Source of the DNA: Rhizomucor pusillus
Lineage: Eukaryota > Mucoromycota > Mucoromycetes > Mucorales > Lichtheimiaceae
Assembly (NCBI GenBank): GCA_900175165.2
Contig: FWWN02000609.1
Location: 1 to 64,000 of the forward strand
Direction of reading: 5' to 3'
DNA: 64,000 nucleotides
This document shows positions 48,517 through 60,410 of this stretch, piece by piece. The notes beneath the pieces are model-generated. The model did not search any database. It was not told where the DNA came from and worked only from the letters and a program-made list of their open reading frames with translations. Numbering within the stretch: position 1 is the first letter of the stretch; each line of letters begins with the position of its first letter. The position numbers were made by a program, and so were the translations under genes.

Positions 48517-50977
48517 ATGCCGCTCTCTCCAGACGATTCGACGATAGACCGCGCTGCTATAGCCAATAAGCTGCTTTCAGAGAACCTCTTCCCATCAGAA
48601 GATGATAGCGACACCGATTCCGACGAAGAAGACAGCGATGGTGAACAGAAAGATCCTCTCGCAAGCCGTGTATGGCGCATGTACACCAAAGCCAAAGATA
48701 ATCTCCCGAACGGTGCACGCATGGAGAACTTGACGTGGCGTATGATGGCCATGACCTTGAAGTCGAGGGCTTCGGCGACCGAGCGATCTACTGCAGAGAA
48801 ACAGCAAAATCAAAAGCAGCAGCGACGACAACAACAACAACAACAACAACAATCCTCTTCTTCTTCTATACCTGTCAAGTATGAAACAGAACCTATGGCG
48901 ATAGACGATGATGTGCAAGAGCAACCCGTTACCACTCGTTCTGGTATGACAATCGATCAGCAGCGTAATGCATCGTCGTCACCTCCAATGGCTGATGATA
49001 CAACTACATTGTTATCTTCTTCAGCCCCTCCTTTTATGATGGACTTTTTACGAGAAAACGTTGATCTACCTCCCGAACAACGAAACGTCATGGTTTCCGG
49101 TAGCACGAGAGCTTCTTCCACGTCTTCTTCGGAAGAATGGTTGCGCTATACGGTAGGAAGGGCGAGACCAAATCCAGAGGATGCCAGAAAGCAGGACTAA
49201 CCAAACAATCCATTCAATGCAACGGTAGGCTGCGAGACGAGGAGACGATCAAGCAACACCTACGACGACAATATTTCCGACTTCGCAAGGACATCATCAA
49301 TTTATGCTTTCTTCTTTTGATATGCATCAGACATCGAGACCTGGAGAGTACTATGAATCTTCAGTTCGAGAATTAAGCCAGTCTGTGCCTGGGCACTATT
49401 CACCATTTGATTCATCATTTGCAAACGATCAAACACGACTTGCAGTTGCTGCTGCGGCGGCTACTGTTGTCGGGAACTCGATAGGAACTGGTTCTTCCTC
49501 CTCCGCGTCAACCCAATCCTCTCTTTTACAACATGCAACCCCTCATCATCCACCGTACTTTGTAGGCAATGCGCCTTCACCAAGCTCGGTTGTTTCCACG
49601 TCTACCGCACCAGAAAACTCCTCGTCGCTCAGTAGTCATCATCATCATCCTCAACCGTCGCAGTATGCAGGCAGTCTGAGCTTTGAAGACCTTTTATCCA
49701 CGTACTATCCAGGAACATCGCCTCTCCCAACTCCTCAGGCTCAGATCAATGACCCGTTCGATCCATCACGCATGCTGAACTTTCAAGGAATCCATCTATC
49801 CAGCAACAGCCCTTCGCCGCGATCCCAGGTATCATCTGCGCCGCCTTCTGTTGGAGGCGTGGAGCCTGAAGAGTCTGCCGCGGCGGCGACGACAGCGGCA
49901 ATCGGTACAGGAGAACGACAAACACCACCAGAGACGACATCGTTTTCATCCGAGCAGCAGACATCTGGTACCAAGGATCTCAAAAGCAGCAGTAATAATG
50001 CTTCGGCCCCGGCACAAGCACCGGAAGCATCGGCGCGAACGGGAGGACCACAGCAGCAACAACAACAAAAGATCACATCCATATCCCAAGGCAAAACAAA
50101 ATGCAGCAATTGCGGGACAAGCACTACGCCGCTTTGGCGACGAAATCCCCAAGGACAACCGCTTTGCAATGCATGTGGCCTCTTTTTAAAGCTGCACGGC
50201 GTCGTTCGACCACTGAGCCTCAAGACAGACGTTATCAAGAAACGCAACAGGAGCAACGCGAGCAGCGGAGGAGGTGGAAATGGTGCTAAGGGTAAATCCA
50301 AGCAGCAACGAGCTGCTGGCGTCGGTGGTGGTGGTGCCCGGAGAGCCTCCGAGAACAATAGTTACCACGCAACCGGAGAGCGACCTATTGCTAAGGCGAC
50401 CTCATCTGCAAGCAAGCGCAAGCGAGCAACGTCGTTCGCAAATGTTGCCGAGTACGAAGAAGATATCTTGTCTCCAACGTCGTCGATGGACCAGCCTGCA
50501 TCGCCGCTAGGCAGCAGCCCCGGCGGCGGCGTGTATCCGTATCAATCTACTTCAACAGCGACGAACGCTGGATGGCCGTTTCCAAATACCAACACCAGCA
50601 GCAGCAACGCAATCCCTTCAACAACTCAACAGCAGCAAGGAGGTCTATCACCTGCTGTCTACTCGGTCCTGGAATCCATCGGCCTTCAGCTGAGTAACTT
50701 GCCAGCCGAAGTGCTTCCACTCGTAGCAACAGCTGCCAATTTCCACGCCATGGCGAAGCAGCGCCAACAACAACAACTAAAACAACAACAACAACAACAA
50801 CAACAACAGCAGCAGCAGCAGCAGCAACAACGCCACACCAATTTATCGATCGATCCTTCCATTCAGAACCCATTCACAAACATACTCTTGTCCCAAACAT
50901 CGCCGACGTCTTCGTCACCGGCAGCCGGATACTTTTATCCTCTTCCTTCTGGGTCATCACCTTCTCAATCTCGATAG
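48517..50977 (+). CDS. AreA/Nit2-type GATA transcription factor
   Basis: Nitrogen-regulatory zinc-finger activator by family, binding GATA sites in the nucleus. Two exons, 48517-49152 and 49229-50977; 794 aa. The N-terminal block [30 protein letters not shown] (two stretches, about residues 50-80) is the AreA-type DUF1752 motif. The zinc finger is C504-X2-C507-X17-C525-X2-C528 with [19 protein letters not shown], and [21 protein letters not shown] follows, the basic tail typical of AreA rather than SreA (which has two fingers). Poly-Gln tracts are encoded by CAA/CAG runs at about 48828-48851 and 50765-50830. Nitrogen-source control of the flanking genes is possible but untested. Confidence 0.94.
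50765..50830 (+). repeat. CAA/CAG trinucleotide tract encoding poly-Gln in the GATA factor
   Basis: Mostly CAA followed by CAG codons give about 20 glutamines near the C-terminus, interrupted by one Leu-Lys. Such tracts vary in length between strains. A smaller CAA run sits in exon 1 at about 48828-48851. Confidence 0.9.
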
Positions 50978-51239
50978 AAAGGTACTTTAGCGTTCTATCT
51001 ATTCTATGATTCATATGCCCTTATTTCTTTTACATTCAATTCTGTTTCCTCTTCATGCTCTCTCCATCTTATATATTTTATGCCATCTTTCTTTTTTTCG
51101 TCTTGTAGAAAACTTTACCCCCATACTTTCAATGTCTTTTCCCATTGTTTCCTAGTTTTGTACGACACACACACACCAACCAAGTTTTGATCTCTTCTTT
51201 TATGTATGCAAGCGATCCCGTCTCGTGATATCATAATAA

Positions 51240-52566
51240 TATGACTGACTCTCAAAAGCCCGCGAGAACAAGGAACTGATGATGGGTGCGTTTCTCGATA
51301 TTGATAAAATGAAGAAGATTTGTAATGAATCGGGTCTTATATTCCAAAATCGTGCCTTATTGACATCTTTCGGCATCATCCGATTGCTGGGCAAACGAAA
51401 ACATGAAAAGCAAGCATGTGCGACATACAAAACCCAAATCTCACAGNGACAAGACAACGACAACATCNACATNGAAGCANTGAAGACGAAGATTGCAGAG
51501 CTCGAGGCGGCTTACAAATTACAACAAAAGGAGCGGAAACGTAGTATCAAAGCGTGCGAAGAAGCCAAATCAAGTCTTGGAACAAAGAGTTTAGATATAC
51601 TACGAGATCTACGTTTGAAGCGAGCGCAAGCAATTACAGATGCGGAAAACACAGCTACAAGGTTAAAAGATATGAGGATGATGTTATACAACATTACCAG
51701 AAGTTTAAAGAAGAAAGCTGCTGGACGGGATCAAGAGAAAGCTGATAATACGAACAAGACGCCGCCTACTTTGCGACATTACGCTTGCGAGGAATCTTCG
51801 TCTAATATCGATATATCTGTGCTAGAGAAGGAAGCTTTCGACGCCGGCAAGACTCTCGGGTACAGTGGCACAGATTATGGCTTACGCACAATTTCTACGA
51901 CTGTCGCTATGACTCAAGAAAAATTACAGTATCACATATCTCTTTACAACAGATTCGCAGTACTTGATGATACAGAACTTGATGGAAACTTGGCTCCGGA
52001 TACAACTGCAGAGTCACCCTATACAAACGATGGCGAAAACTTCATTGCATATGTAGCGACGTCCAGATTCAATTGTATCACAGCGGCACAGATAAACAAA
52101 AGTCTCTTTGCAACAAACACACGAGCGGCAAAAATGAAAATCGAAAAATCAAGCCGTTCGAGATGCTGAAAAGCGGGTCGGAGAAAAGTCAATACAGAAG
52201 GCAACGGCAGGAAAAGATGTTGCCATTGCACACGGAGTAAGCAAGTCCCTTCTCGAGTTCGACACATCTTAACTAAAGTGTTTTTAGGTTGCATGCGAGT
52301 CGAGAGAAGCTTTGAGGTCTTTTTTATCAATCATCGAGAGCAAAGAAAGAAAACGAAGTCAGGAGATTGCAACAAGATTGACTTACAGTAAAATAGCTGC
52401 AGAAGAAAGAAGCATCATAAAAAGCAATACTGGAAACAACAAAGCCGTCGCAGCCATGTGTATCGGAAATCAAGGCACTTGCGTAGGCAGTCGAATCAAA
52501 GGGCATGCACAACGGTGGATTGCAACGTTGTATTGGCTGGATATGGTGTCATTTGTCTACGAATGA
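51240..52566 (+). mobile_element. Decayed transposase-like ORF, mucoralean repeat type
   Basis: An ORF at 51279-52169 encodes GAFLDIDKMKKICNESGLIFQNRA, a coiled coil, then TDYGLRTISTTVAMTQEKLQYH and an SLYNRF block. After a one-base frame change near 52145 in an A-run, the protein continues (NQAVRDAEKRVGEKS), is split by a GT-AG intron at 52237-52287 and runs on with AVAAMCIGNQGTCVGSRIKGHAQR before stopping at 52566. This block order resembles a multi-copy transposase-like protein I associate with Mucorales, whose C-terminal zinc-ribbon is missing here. Four ambiguous bases (51447, 51468, 51473, 51480) fit a collapsed repeat. It is called a remnant; the family assignment is from memory of the pattern. 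Confidence 0.6.
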
Positions 52567-53535
52567 CGTTCGCGTGTCAATTTGCTCAACTGTCCTCCTA
52601 TTCTTTTGGTAACTCTTTACTTTAAATGGTAACTGTAAATTCGCTATCTTAGTGTCAGAAACCGGTGCTTTTGTGTGGGAGATGTTGACGTGACGTTTTT
52701 GGACCACGAGTACAGTACCCTGATCTGACACAAGTTGTCCGTGCCAAGTCAATGCTTCGAAACATTCCACCACCACAATGCAAATATCACGAGAAGATGA
52801 CAGGACTTTTCCGAACTGCCATTGGAGGAGAACGAGCGAGCATCCACTTTACGTTCGTTCCGATGGATGCATTGCCACGCACACATGGACACGCACATAC
52901 TCAGTTCTTTTAATTGATATGCGTAATGCGCCGTGGATAATAGTCATGTACATATTCCAGAAGATTACAGCTGGAAACCACTTGGTAACACCGCGGATCG
53001 TGTGCACAAAAACTGAGACGCGACGAGAACGGGAAGGGCGATGAAACACGCACGGTCTCATTTAGAGAGTGAGAAAAGCAGAGGCACTTGAATTCAAGTG
53101 CTCCTGCCGCCCCTGGAATACAATAGATGGATTGCATTGCATACTTTTCACTACATAGAAGCTCTTCACAATCTTTTTCGTTTTTGTCTGCACAATCAAA
53201 ACATTGTGTATGATTGGAGAAGAGACCAGTCCTACTAATAAAACGCTCCAAGTTAGCTTAGAGGGTAATAATTTCTGCCTAGTGAACAGCGCACAGAGAA
53301 TTATTTTCGCCCAAGAGGTACGGATTTTGAATCATCGGGTTTCTGTAGACCAACCACAGCGTTTTGTTCCAATAAAGGCATATCCAGCAAGTTTTTTCCG
53401 TCCTCCACCTGCTCCTACCCCCGCTTGCTGCTAATATAAAGAGTCCTACATTTCATCATCCCATCCCGTTGATAAATTGATCGTTCTTCTTCTTTTTCCC
53501 TTCAATTCCTTATCATCTTCTACACTCGCACCTGC
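52567..53535. other. Intergenic upstream of the amino-acid transporter
   Basis: About 970 bp with no supportable gene. A TC-rich run at about 53484-53522 precedes the transporter ATG. Part of this stretch could be further remnants of the transposase-like element, but I see no protein similarity. Confidence 0.45.
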
Positions 53536-55115
53536 ATGACTCTACGACGCACAGCGTACGCATCTGTGGAGACAGCGCAGCAGCTAGAGCAGCACCAACA
53601 GCAAGACCTGGATTTGCTGCAGTCCAATCGGCCGGGATACGGCACAAGGAGTACTCTGGAAGTTTCCTTTAACATAGTCAATGCAACCGTCGGCGCCGGT
53701 GTTATTGGACTCCCACTGACACTACTGTGGGCAGGATTCATCAATGGCATCGTGCTGTCTGCTATTGTAGCCTTCATGTCCTATTCCGCGATATATGGCA
53801 TGGTCCTGGCGGGAAAACACGTCGGTGTATACAAATTTGCATCCTTGGGCGAGCATATCCTTGGCCGCGTAGGATTCAACCTGATTAATCTCATGCTCTT
53901 TATCCAATCCTCTGGCTGCTGCATCAGCTACTTTATCCGTGAGTTTTGGGACTAGCTCGGCGGCGTAAATATATACATTAACTCATCATCATCATCATCT
54001 ACCGGATAGTCGTTGCCGATACCATCCCTGTTCTGTGCGGCCTGTATTTACCGCAATATACCATCCTCGCTAACCGAACAATTTCCACGCTACTTATATC
54101 CATACTCATAGTAAGTTTATTTTTGGCCTGAAACTGTTTTTCATCTCCTCGTCGTAACTGCTAATATGACCCAAAAAATCAACCCAGATATTCCCACTCA
54201 ATCTTCCGCGATCCATCGGTGCGCTTGCTAGCTGGTCTACTGTATCCGTCTTGTTGCTGCCAATCATGATTCTAAGTATTTTGATCCGTGCCCCCGCCTA
54301 CGCAAAGTTGCACGAAGCACCCATTTCCTGGCTCGGCGAGGATCCTGTGTCGGCGCTGGGTATCTTATCATTTGCTTTTGTGTGCTCCCAAGTGGCTTTC
54401 AGCAACTATCTATCACAGCGGAACCAGTCCGTCACTGCGTGGAGTATCACCAGTGCGCTTTCGAGTTTCATGAGTTGGAGCATATCAATCACGTTTGCTG
54501 TTATTGGCTATCTTTGTTTCGGCAAGGATGTCCAGTCCAACTTGTTTGCGAACTTTCCGGTTGACGACCACGTGATCAATGTTGGACGACTCGCGCTTGG
54601 ACTTTCCATAGTTCTGACAGTTCCGTGAGTATTTTTTCAAGTTAGAAAGATTAAGAAAGGAACAACGATATTGACACACTCTCCAACACAGAATGGCATT
54701 CTATCCTGCACGCGATGCTATGCAAAAGGCGTTAGGGTTTGAAACATCGGATCGGCAACCGAGTGCGGTGCAGCATTACACTGTCACCGTGATGCTTTTC
54801 GCAGCTCTTTTAGCACTGGGCGTGCATGTCCGTTCGCTGGGCAAGGTCTACTCGCTTGTTGGAGGAATTGCATCCTCCTGCTTGGCGTATCTCATGCCTG
54901 GACTCGCATACATTGGAGCTTTCCATCCAACATGGCTACCTCGCTTGTTCTTTTCTACTGCAGAACGTCAGCCTCTTCTGTTGGCACAAGACGCAACAGC
55001 AAAGGACGCAAATGAGTTGCTGAAACCTAAAAGGTGGCTGGATATCGTCTCGATCGTTTTGGTTATATTTGGATCGGCTCTCATGGTCCTGACAGCGATC
55101 AAGGCGTTTCAGTGA
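53536..55115 (+). CDS. AAAP-family amino-acid transporter (Avt/SLC38-like)
   Basis: Predicted amino-acid/proton transporter, plausibly vacuolar as in the yeast Avt proteins. Four exons: 53536-53938, 54010-54110, 54188-54624, 54692-55115; 454 aa. A hydrophilic N-tail of about 40 residues is followed by TM1 with the family signature FNIVNATVGAGVIGLPLTL. About 11 membrane segments are visible, including FPLNLPRSIGALASWS, SFAFVCSQVAFSNYLSQR and PMAFYPARDAM. The sequence is closest in style to SLC38A11 and Avt2-like members. Substrate and direction cannot be read from the sequence. Confidence 0.93.
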
Positions 55116-55917
55116 TAGTGCATGATAGCATAATATTTACAGAGTGACATATTGCGTAGTACGTTGTCATCGTCTTACATCACGTTGTGTATGCTTCTTT
55201 TTCTTTCTCCTCCTCCTCCTTAATTGTTTGAACGATCCATCAAACGTCAATGTCATCATCATTTTTTCCTTACTAAGCAACCTTAAATGGATAAAGTTCA
55301 TTCAAGTGTTTCACAACGAAGATTTATTGCTTACATCGCTGCAAGAACACAGCATTTGCCAAACAGAGCCAGCTATTTGGGGCGGCTGCAGATTCGGATC
55401 AATCAGAAGACATTCAGGGCTCACCAACAGAAACAAGTTTATTATCATGACATGCTACCAAGAAGATTCTACCATGGATGACGCATCTGATCGAACAGTT
55501 CTCCTGTATGGATCGGGAAGGTACAAGAGGACGAAATAACTCAAACGTGACCTGAAGTCTGACCAAGGAGACACATCCATAACAGCGTTTCGCGGTCCAT
55601 ACAGCACCCGGAACGATCAATCCATATAAATGGGATCCAATGCCATACCTTAAACAGTCGTAAGCAGCCCTGCCTCTGTGCGTGCGTAAATAATAATAAT
55701 ATGTAAGGATAATATCAGTTGAATAATTGGTATAATTTTGATGAAATATTCTTAGCAGCTGCTTGGTTTGCTTTTGATATTGAATCACTCAAACTCTTTG
55801 CCATCTCACTCGCATTCGTATTCCTACAGAAATCCAACATCTTCATATTAACAGAGTTCTTCGTACAACATATTCATCACCATCCGCATAACATTCCACT
55901 GCTTTCCTTGTTTCGTT
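55116..55917. other. Intergenic, no supportable gene
   Basis: About 800 bp downstream of the amino-acid transporter. A minus-strand ORF at 55414-55788 has no recognisable content and is probably chance, though it might be related to the ORF that follows at 55918. Confidence 0.4.
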
Positions 55918-56544
55918 TTAAAATATCTTCCAAGCTCCAAATCTGTCTTCGCAACGTCGCCTTTCATAATACAGCCTCCATTCACCAGTACTGACTTCTA
56001 AAACAGCTAAAGTGTCTTTGACGCGATTCTTGCGGCTGCGAGAGGGGCCAAGGCCATACCCATCTCCTGGAAGGTCATAGATTGTGAATACTGTGGCTGG
56101 CATATGTAGGTCCTCGTTTAGTTCTTCCATTGTTGCGCGCCATAGTTCGCAGGGCGAGAGCATTACATATGATAATGTCAACTGTCGTAGCTGACTGAAC
56201 GACGTTAAAGGTTCTGTTGCAGCTTGGTTGAAAGGATACAAAAAATCTTCCATTTGTTGTGAGGCAACAAAGATCTGTGCTGACTCCAATTTTACCGCCG
56301 GGCCTACAATGATTTTCCAACTCGTTTGGGATGAGCATCGCAGAAGACGTGAACGCAACTCAAGAAGTCTAGTTCCGATAAAGAGTTTTTCGATGCTACT
56401 GCCGTGGTATACGGAACCGATTATACCGCATGAAATGTTGCTGTATTTACTGTTGGCTGTTGGAAGGGATGCCTCCGAAGACTCCAAGCGGACGTCCAAT
56501 GCTTGCACGGTCATGAATGATGCTCCCGGCGAACAAATCGGCAT
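55918..56544 (-). CDS. Unrecognised 208-residue ORF
   Basis: An uninterrupted ORF of 209 codons in an otherwise ORF-poor region. I recognise no domain. It has no signal peptide or membrane segment; it contains SQLRQLTLSYVMLSPCELWR and VFTIYDLPGDGYGLGP and ends with several Arg-rich patches. An overlapping alternative frame at the 5' end reads SWDEVLGPAADADLFAGSI, which also looks protein-like and may mean a missed upstream exon or a frameshifted remnant. It may be a lineage-specific gene, a multi-copy family member or a pseudogene. Confidence 0.4.
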   Translation of the reverse strand: MPICSPGASFMTVQALDVRLESSEASLPTANSKYSNISCGIIGSVYHGSSIEKLFIGTRLLELRSRLLRCSSQTSWKIIVGPAVKLESAQIFVASQQMEDFLYPFNQAATEPLTSFSQLRQLTLSYVMLSPCELWRATMEELNEDLHMPATVFTIYDLPGDGYGLGPSRSRKNRVKDTLAVLEVSTGEWRLYYERRRCEDRFGAWKIF

Positions 56545-57378
56545 CAGCCGCAGGACCTAGGACTTCATCCCAGGATAGCTGATGTAAGATAATTCCGCTA
56601 CCTGAGGGCGGATTTCTCTAGCGGACGGTGTAAGTGTGGGGATAGGTGGAGCTGGAGGGTTGTCGACTGGGAAGTCCAAGTCAAAACGGGATAAACGATA
56701 AGATCATGTTTGAGACTGACAACTGCAGTACGCCGGGTATTCCAACGTTACAAAACACTCGCACTGACGATGGTAAGCGGTGGCAAATAAATGAACGTCA
56801 AACTTATGTTGTGCTACATTGCCTTCTATAGCACTATTGATGCTTGATATTTTCATTGTTGTATCTATCCATAACAAATGCATAACAGATAGATGCAGTG
56901 TTATTCCTCGAACCACAATCGAAGGATAGTTAATCACTGCGAACTCATATAGTCGTTCTATAAATAAAGCATTTATGTATGATAACGAGTGCTGGAAATT
57001 GGTAATGACACCTTCCAGATACTATAAAATGTTCGATTTCAAACTATATGCTCGATACAGTGTTGTAGCATATTATCAAGCTCGCAGGATTTTGTAAAAA
57101 TTCTTGCATTGATCCCGTGAGCGCATCAGAAGATAGTGATACTTTTATTTACAGTTAGTAAATTACAGCAATATAACAGATGAAAGCGGTTTACATCCAC
57201 ATCAATGCAGACTCCGTTCTACCTAGCTTCTTGGGATATGGCATCAAGTGGCTATATACACGTATGAATTCTTTGGGTTTAGTAGCTTTTGACGAAAAAG
57301 GGAAATGTAGGAAAATTCGGTTTTTCACATGAGAGCGTATAACTTTTTCTTCTCCTCACCGCAAAGTGGCAATCGCTC
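56545..57378. other. Intergenic, AT-rich
   Basis: About 830 bp with no supportable gene, upstream of the C1/Pex24-type gene. An unseen first exon of that gene could lie here, since its modelled start is supported only by frame. Confidence 0.4.
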
Positions 57379-59204
57379 ATGCCATCTGCTATAAAGTACC
57401 ACAGCTTCAAAAGAAAAAACTTCCAAGGGCTAGTCTACTGCGACTATTGCGGGAAACTTCTGTGGGGCCTTGCTCGCCAAGGAGTGCATTGCATTGGTAA
57501 GCACCATTCTCACGATATAGCAGTGATCCCAGGCACGTAAACACGCCCATTGTAGAGTGCGGATATAATTGTCACGAAGAGTGTAGCAAAGCAGTTGTGC
57601 AATGTCGAAAGCTTAGACGCATAAGCCCAGACTCGCTCTCAGTTACTGACTCTGAAGCAGAATCCTTGTCCAAATACACGTCGCCGCCGCCGCGGACGTC
57701 CATTGATAGTCGATCGTTTTTAGATACAAAGCGGCTCGCTGATCCACCCGACCCTGGTCGTTCGCCTCCGGCCTTGCAGCAACATCGTTCGCCGAGCGAC
57801 TTTGATGCAACAAACCCGCTGCGTTCTCCAACATTTTCCGGTGCAGGTTCGGTCAAGGGCGGCGAAAGCGGTGCACAGCATTCACCGTCTTCCTTGTCGA
57901 CGTCCGTGAAAGCATATCGTAAATCATTGAAACACCATGTACAGAACTCATTGTTGGCAGCAGCTGGAGGAGTAAATGGAACAGAGGCAACAGTATCTCC
58001 GCAGACAATGGCTAAAGCATTCACGCGAGTCGTTGCACGTTCACGGATGTTCTTTTACGCCACTCACCACGCATATGATATTTACAATTGGGAACATCAA
58101 CCCAGATCTGCAGTGTTCGTTGCACTTTGGATAGCCATTTGTAAGTCGAATCGCTAAAAGGCAAGAGTGCCTTTTCTGTGTGTGTGGATCATTGCTAAAG
58201 CTCAGGAAGGCTTATACCCTAGACTACTCCTTTTGATTCCCCTTACATTCATTGCTTGCTTATATATCCGTGTGGGTGTCAAGAACGTTCCTGCATCCCA
58301 GATACTGTTACCACGATATGACGAGAATTCACCGGAATACTACACCAACTTGGAGCGAATGCAAGCGTGTTTATTGTTTCTCATCCGAATATACGACAAT
58401 TTGGCATACCACGGTCAGCATATACCCCTTACACAAACTGCGTACCAGATCATGCTCGTGGGAGCCATAGTACTCTCCGGACTGTTGTGGTATTGGGGTC
58501 GCTGGATCTTGCTTGCGGCGGGCCTCGTGATTTTGCTAAATAAGACGTGGATCGGCGCAGCTGCGGAAGCTATTTTACAATTTGCACTAGAGTTGCTGCA
58601 AACGACCGTCGAGTTGATCCAAAGGCTGTCTTTCCGAAAGCGCTCACAGACTCAGAAAGAAGAAATGGATATCTCTATTTATGAGAATCAGCGATGGTGG
58701 GCTAACAATGGATACACGTCGCAGGTTAGTTCATTGCATGAAAACACAAAAAATAGCGGTCTTCGTGAGAAAAGGAAGGCTAATAACCTTTTTTCTCAAA
58801 AAGCTTTTGCGCTCTGAACGGTCAGGATGGTCAAACCTTACGGGATCAGAACCACTTACAACAAAGAAAGACATGCCTCCTCCTCCTGGATACGAATGGG
58901 CAGAGGATAAGTGGCATCTGGATGTCACTGGTCCCTGGACAGATGAACATCTCGGCATAGCAGTAAGTTGGAAGACAAAAGTGATGAAAAGGGTCAGCGA
59001 GACTTATCGCTGGAGGTGGTCTAGGAATTGGTAGAATGCGATGAAAAGGGATGGGTATACACTGACCACCGGTGGCAAAATCCACGACCACGACCGGAAT
59101 CACTAGCAAATGGATCTGACAAGGCAGATACACAGCGTGCATTGACGCGACGTAGGCGATGGTTCCGAAAAGCACGACGAGTAGCAAGCAAAAAGAAAGA
59201 GTGA
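57379..59204 (+). CDS. C1-domain plus Pex24/Pex30-type dysferlin-domain membrane protein
   Basis: Five exons: 57379-57496, 57556-58140, 58201-58724, 58804-58962, 59025-59204; 521 aa. Residues 8-56 form a PKC-type C1 zinc domain (HSFKRKNFQGLVYCDYCGK, then CIECGYNCHEECSKAVVQC). A Pro/Ser-rich disordered stretch leads to the Pex24/30 region with several membrane segments (LLLLIPLTFIACLYI, MLVGAIVLSGLLWYW). The dysferlin pair follows: YENQRWWANNGYTSQLL with SERSGWSNLTG, and GYEWAEDKWHLDV with KGWVYTDHRW. Pex24/30-type proteins sit in the ER and shape peroxisome and lipid-droplet contact sites; a C1 domain would add lipid (diacylglycerol-like) binding. An upstream in-frame stop lies at 57340. The N-terminus could be extended by an unseen exon. 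Confidence 0.85.
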
Positions 59205-59455
59205 TCAATGAATAAGCAACTGTGCCCTTATATTTTCTGCATTTGCTCGCAGAGAGTGTGTATGGTTTTTTGTTTATATGGACGCAAAAGGGAAAAAAAA
59301 CAAGACGAAAAAAAAGGACACAGAAATGTGAATTTCAAAAAGTTATGTACAAGGAATGGAGAGGGAGACAATTTTTTTTTCTGGGATCTACAAGTTTTGC
59401 TACTTTTTGGATCGACGTCCGGCGTCGGGCAACTCGGTTCTTGATTTTACAGGGT

Positions 59456-60410
59456 TCATATTTCTTCCTGGTCGACGTCGTCGTCCTGGTCGTAAATGTC
59501 GTTGTATATCGTCATGACAAGGTCGCCGAGACGAGCTTCGAGCTCTGACCAGAGTTCTCTGCGTGCTGCTCGAAGATACGACTGCAAAAAGAACTGGTGG
59601 CTATCGTGCTCCATAGGGTCGTGTTCCCTGTTGAGCATCTTGCCGAGTCCTGTCAGGAACCGGTGCCGAGCTTGGACGAGGTAGTTTCTGATATTGTCAG
59701 TCATGGTGTCCTGCCTTTCTTCAATAGCTTGCTTGCAACCAAGCATGTCCTGGCGCACACGGTCGATCAGCTTGAACTTGTCCAAGACGGTTGCTAGTTC
59801 GTGTGAAACAGCCTGGTTGAGAGAATACAAGGCAGATGCGATCTGATAGTGCGGTACGGCGGGAGGAGCAGGATCTTCGGATGACATGACGGTGTCCTCC
59901 AAATTCTTGTAGTCGGGCCAGAGCTGAGGAAGCATTTCTTCAACAATGGGTGAAATGGCTTCAAACATTTCGGCGTTCAATTGGTACACGTGCGCTCCCA
60001 CGTATCCTGGCAATTTAGCTAGGCACAGATCTAAATTTAAACCATGACGCACGAGTTAGAAAAGAGTTATTTAGATACGTTTTTTAATATATATTCTTAC
60101 CATGCACTTGCTCGTTGGGCAACAAATAGCTTGCTTGATGTCGAAGCATGTTGATTCTGTGGTGCACTGGTGTCTGCGTCAACGTCGCTAACAACTCCTC
60201 TGTTTGAGCGCTGAGGATCTCGTCAACAGCTGACTCGTAAAAGCCTTCGATAGTGTCTTGGATGACGACAGCGTTGGATACGGGCCAGTTGGGCTCATCC
60301 TGGAGGCTAGACAGCGGGAACTGTTGTTGCTTATCCAGAGGCGCAGCCTCTGAGAGTGTAGAGCAGCCAAACAGGGCTGCAGCTGCGACGACGATAGCAG
60401 ATACTTTCAT
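59456..60410 (-). CDS. Secreted orphan protein
   Basis: Two exons, 60410-60101 and 60030-59456; 294 aa. Residues 1-23 are a clear signal peptide (MKVSAIVVAAAALFGCS, cleavage near SEAAP). The mature protein is helical and acidic with no membrane segment or GPI signal, few cysteines, and ends in an Asp-rich tail (DQDDDVDQEEI). I recognise no family. It contains YQIASALYSLNQAVSHELATV and RNYLVQARHRFLTGLGKML. In-frame non-ATG codons upstream would extend the ORF, but the signal peptide decides the start. It converges on the Pex24-type gene with 251 bp between stops. Confidence 0.8.

Noticed and set aside
58141..58167. A 27-nt intron in the Pex24-type gene
   Set aside because: A 60-nt intron (58141-58200) with a better acceptor keeps the frame and normal intron size.
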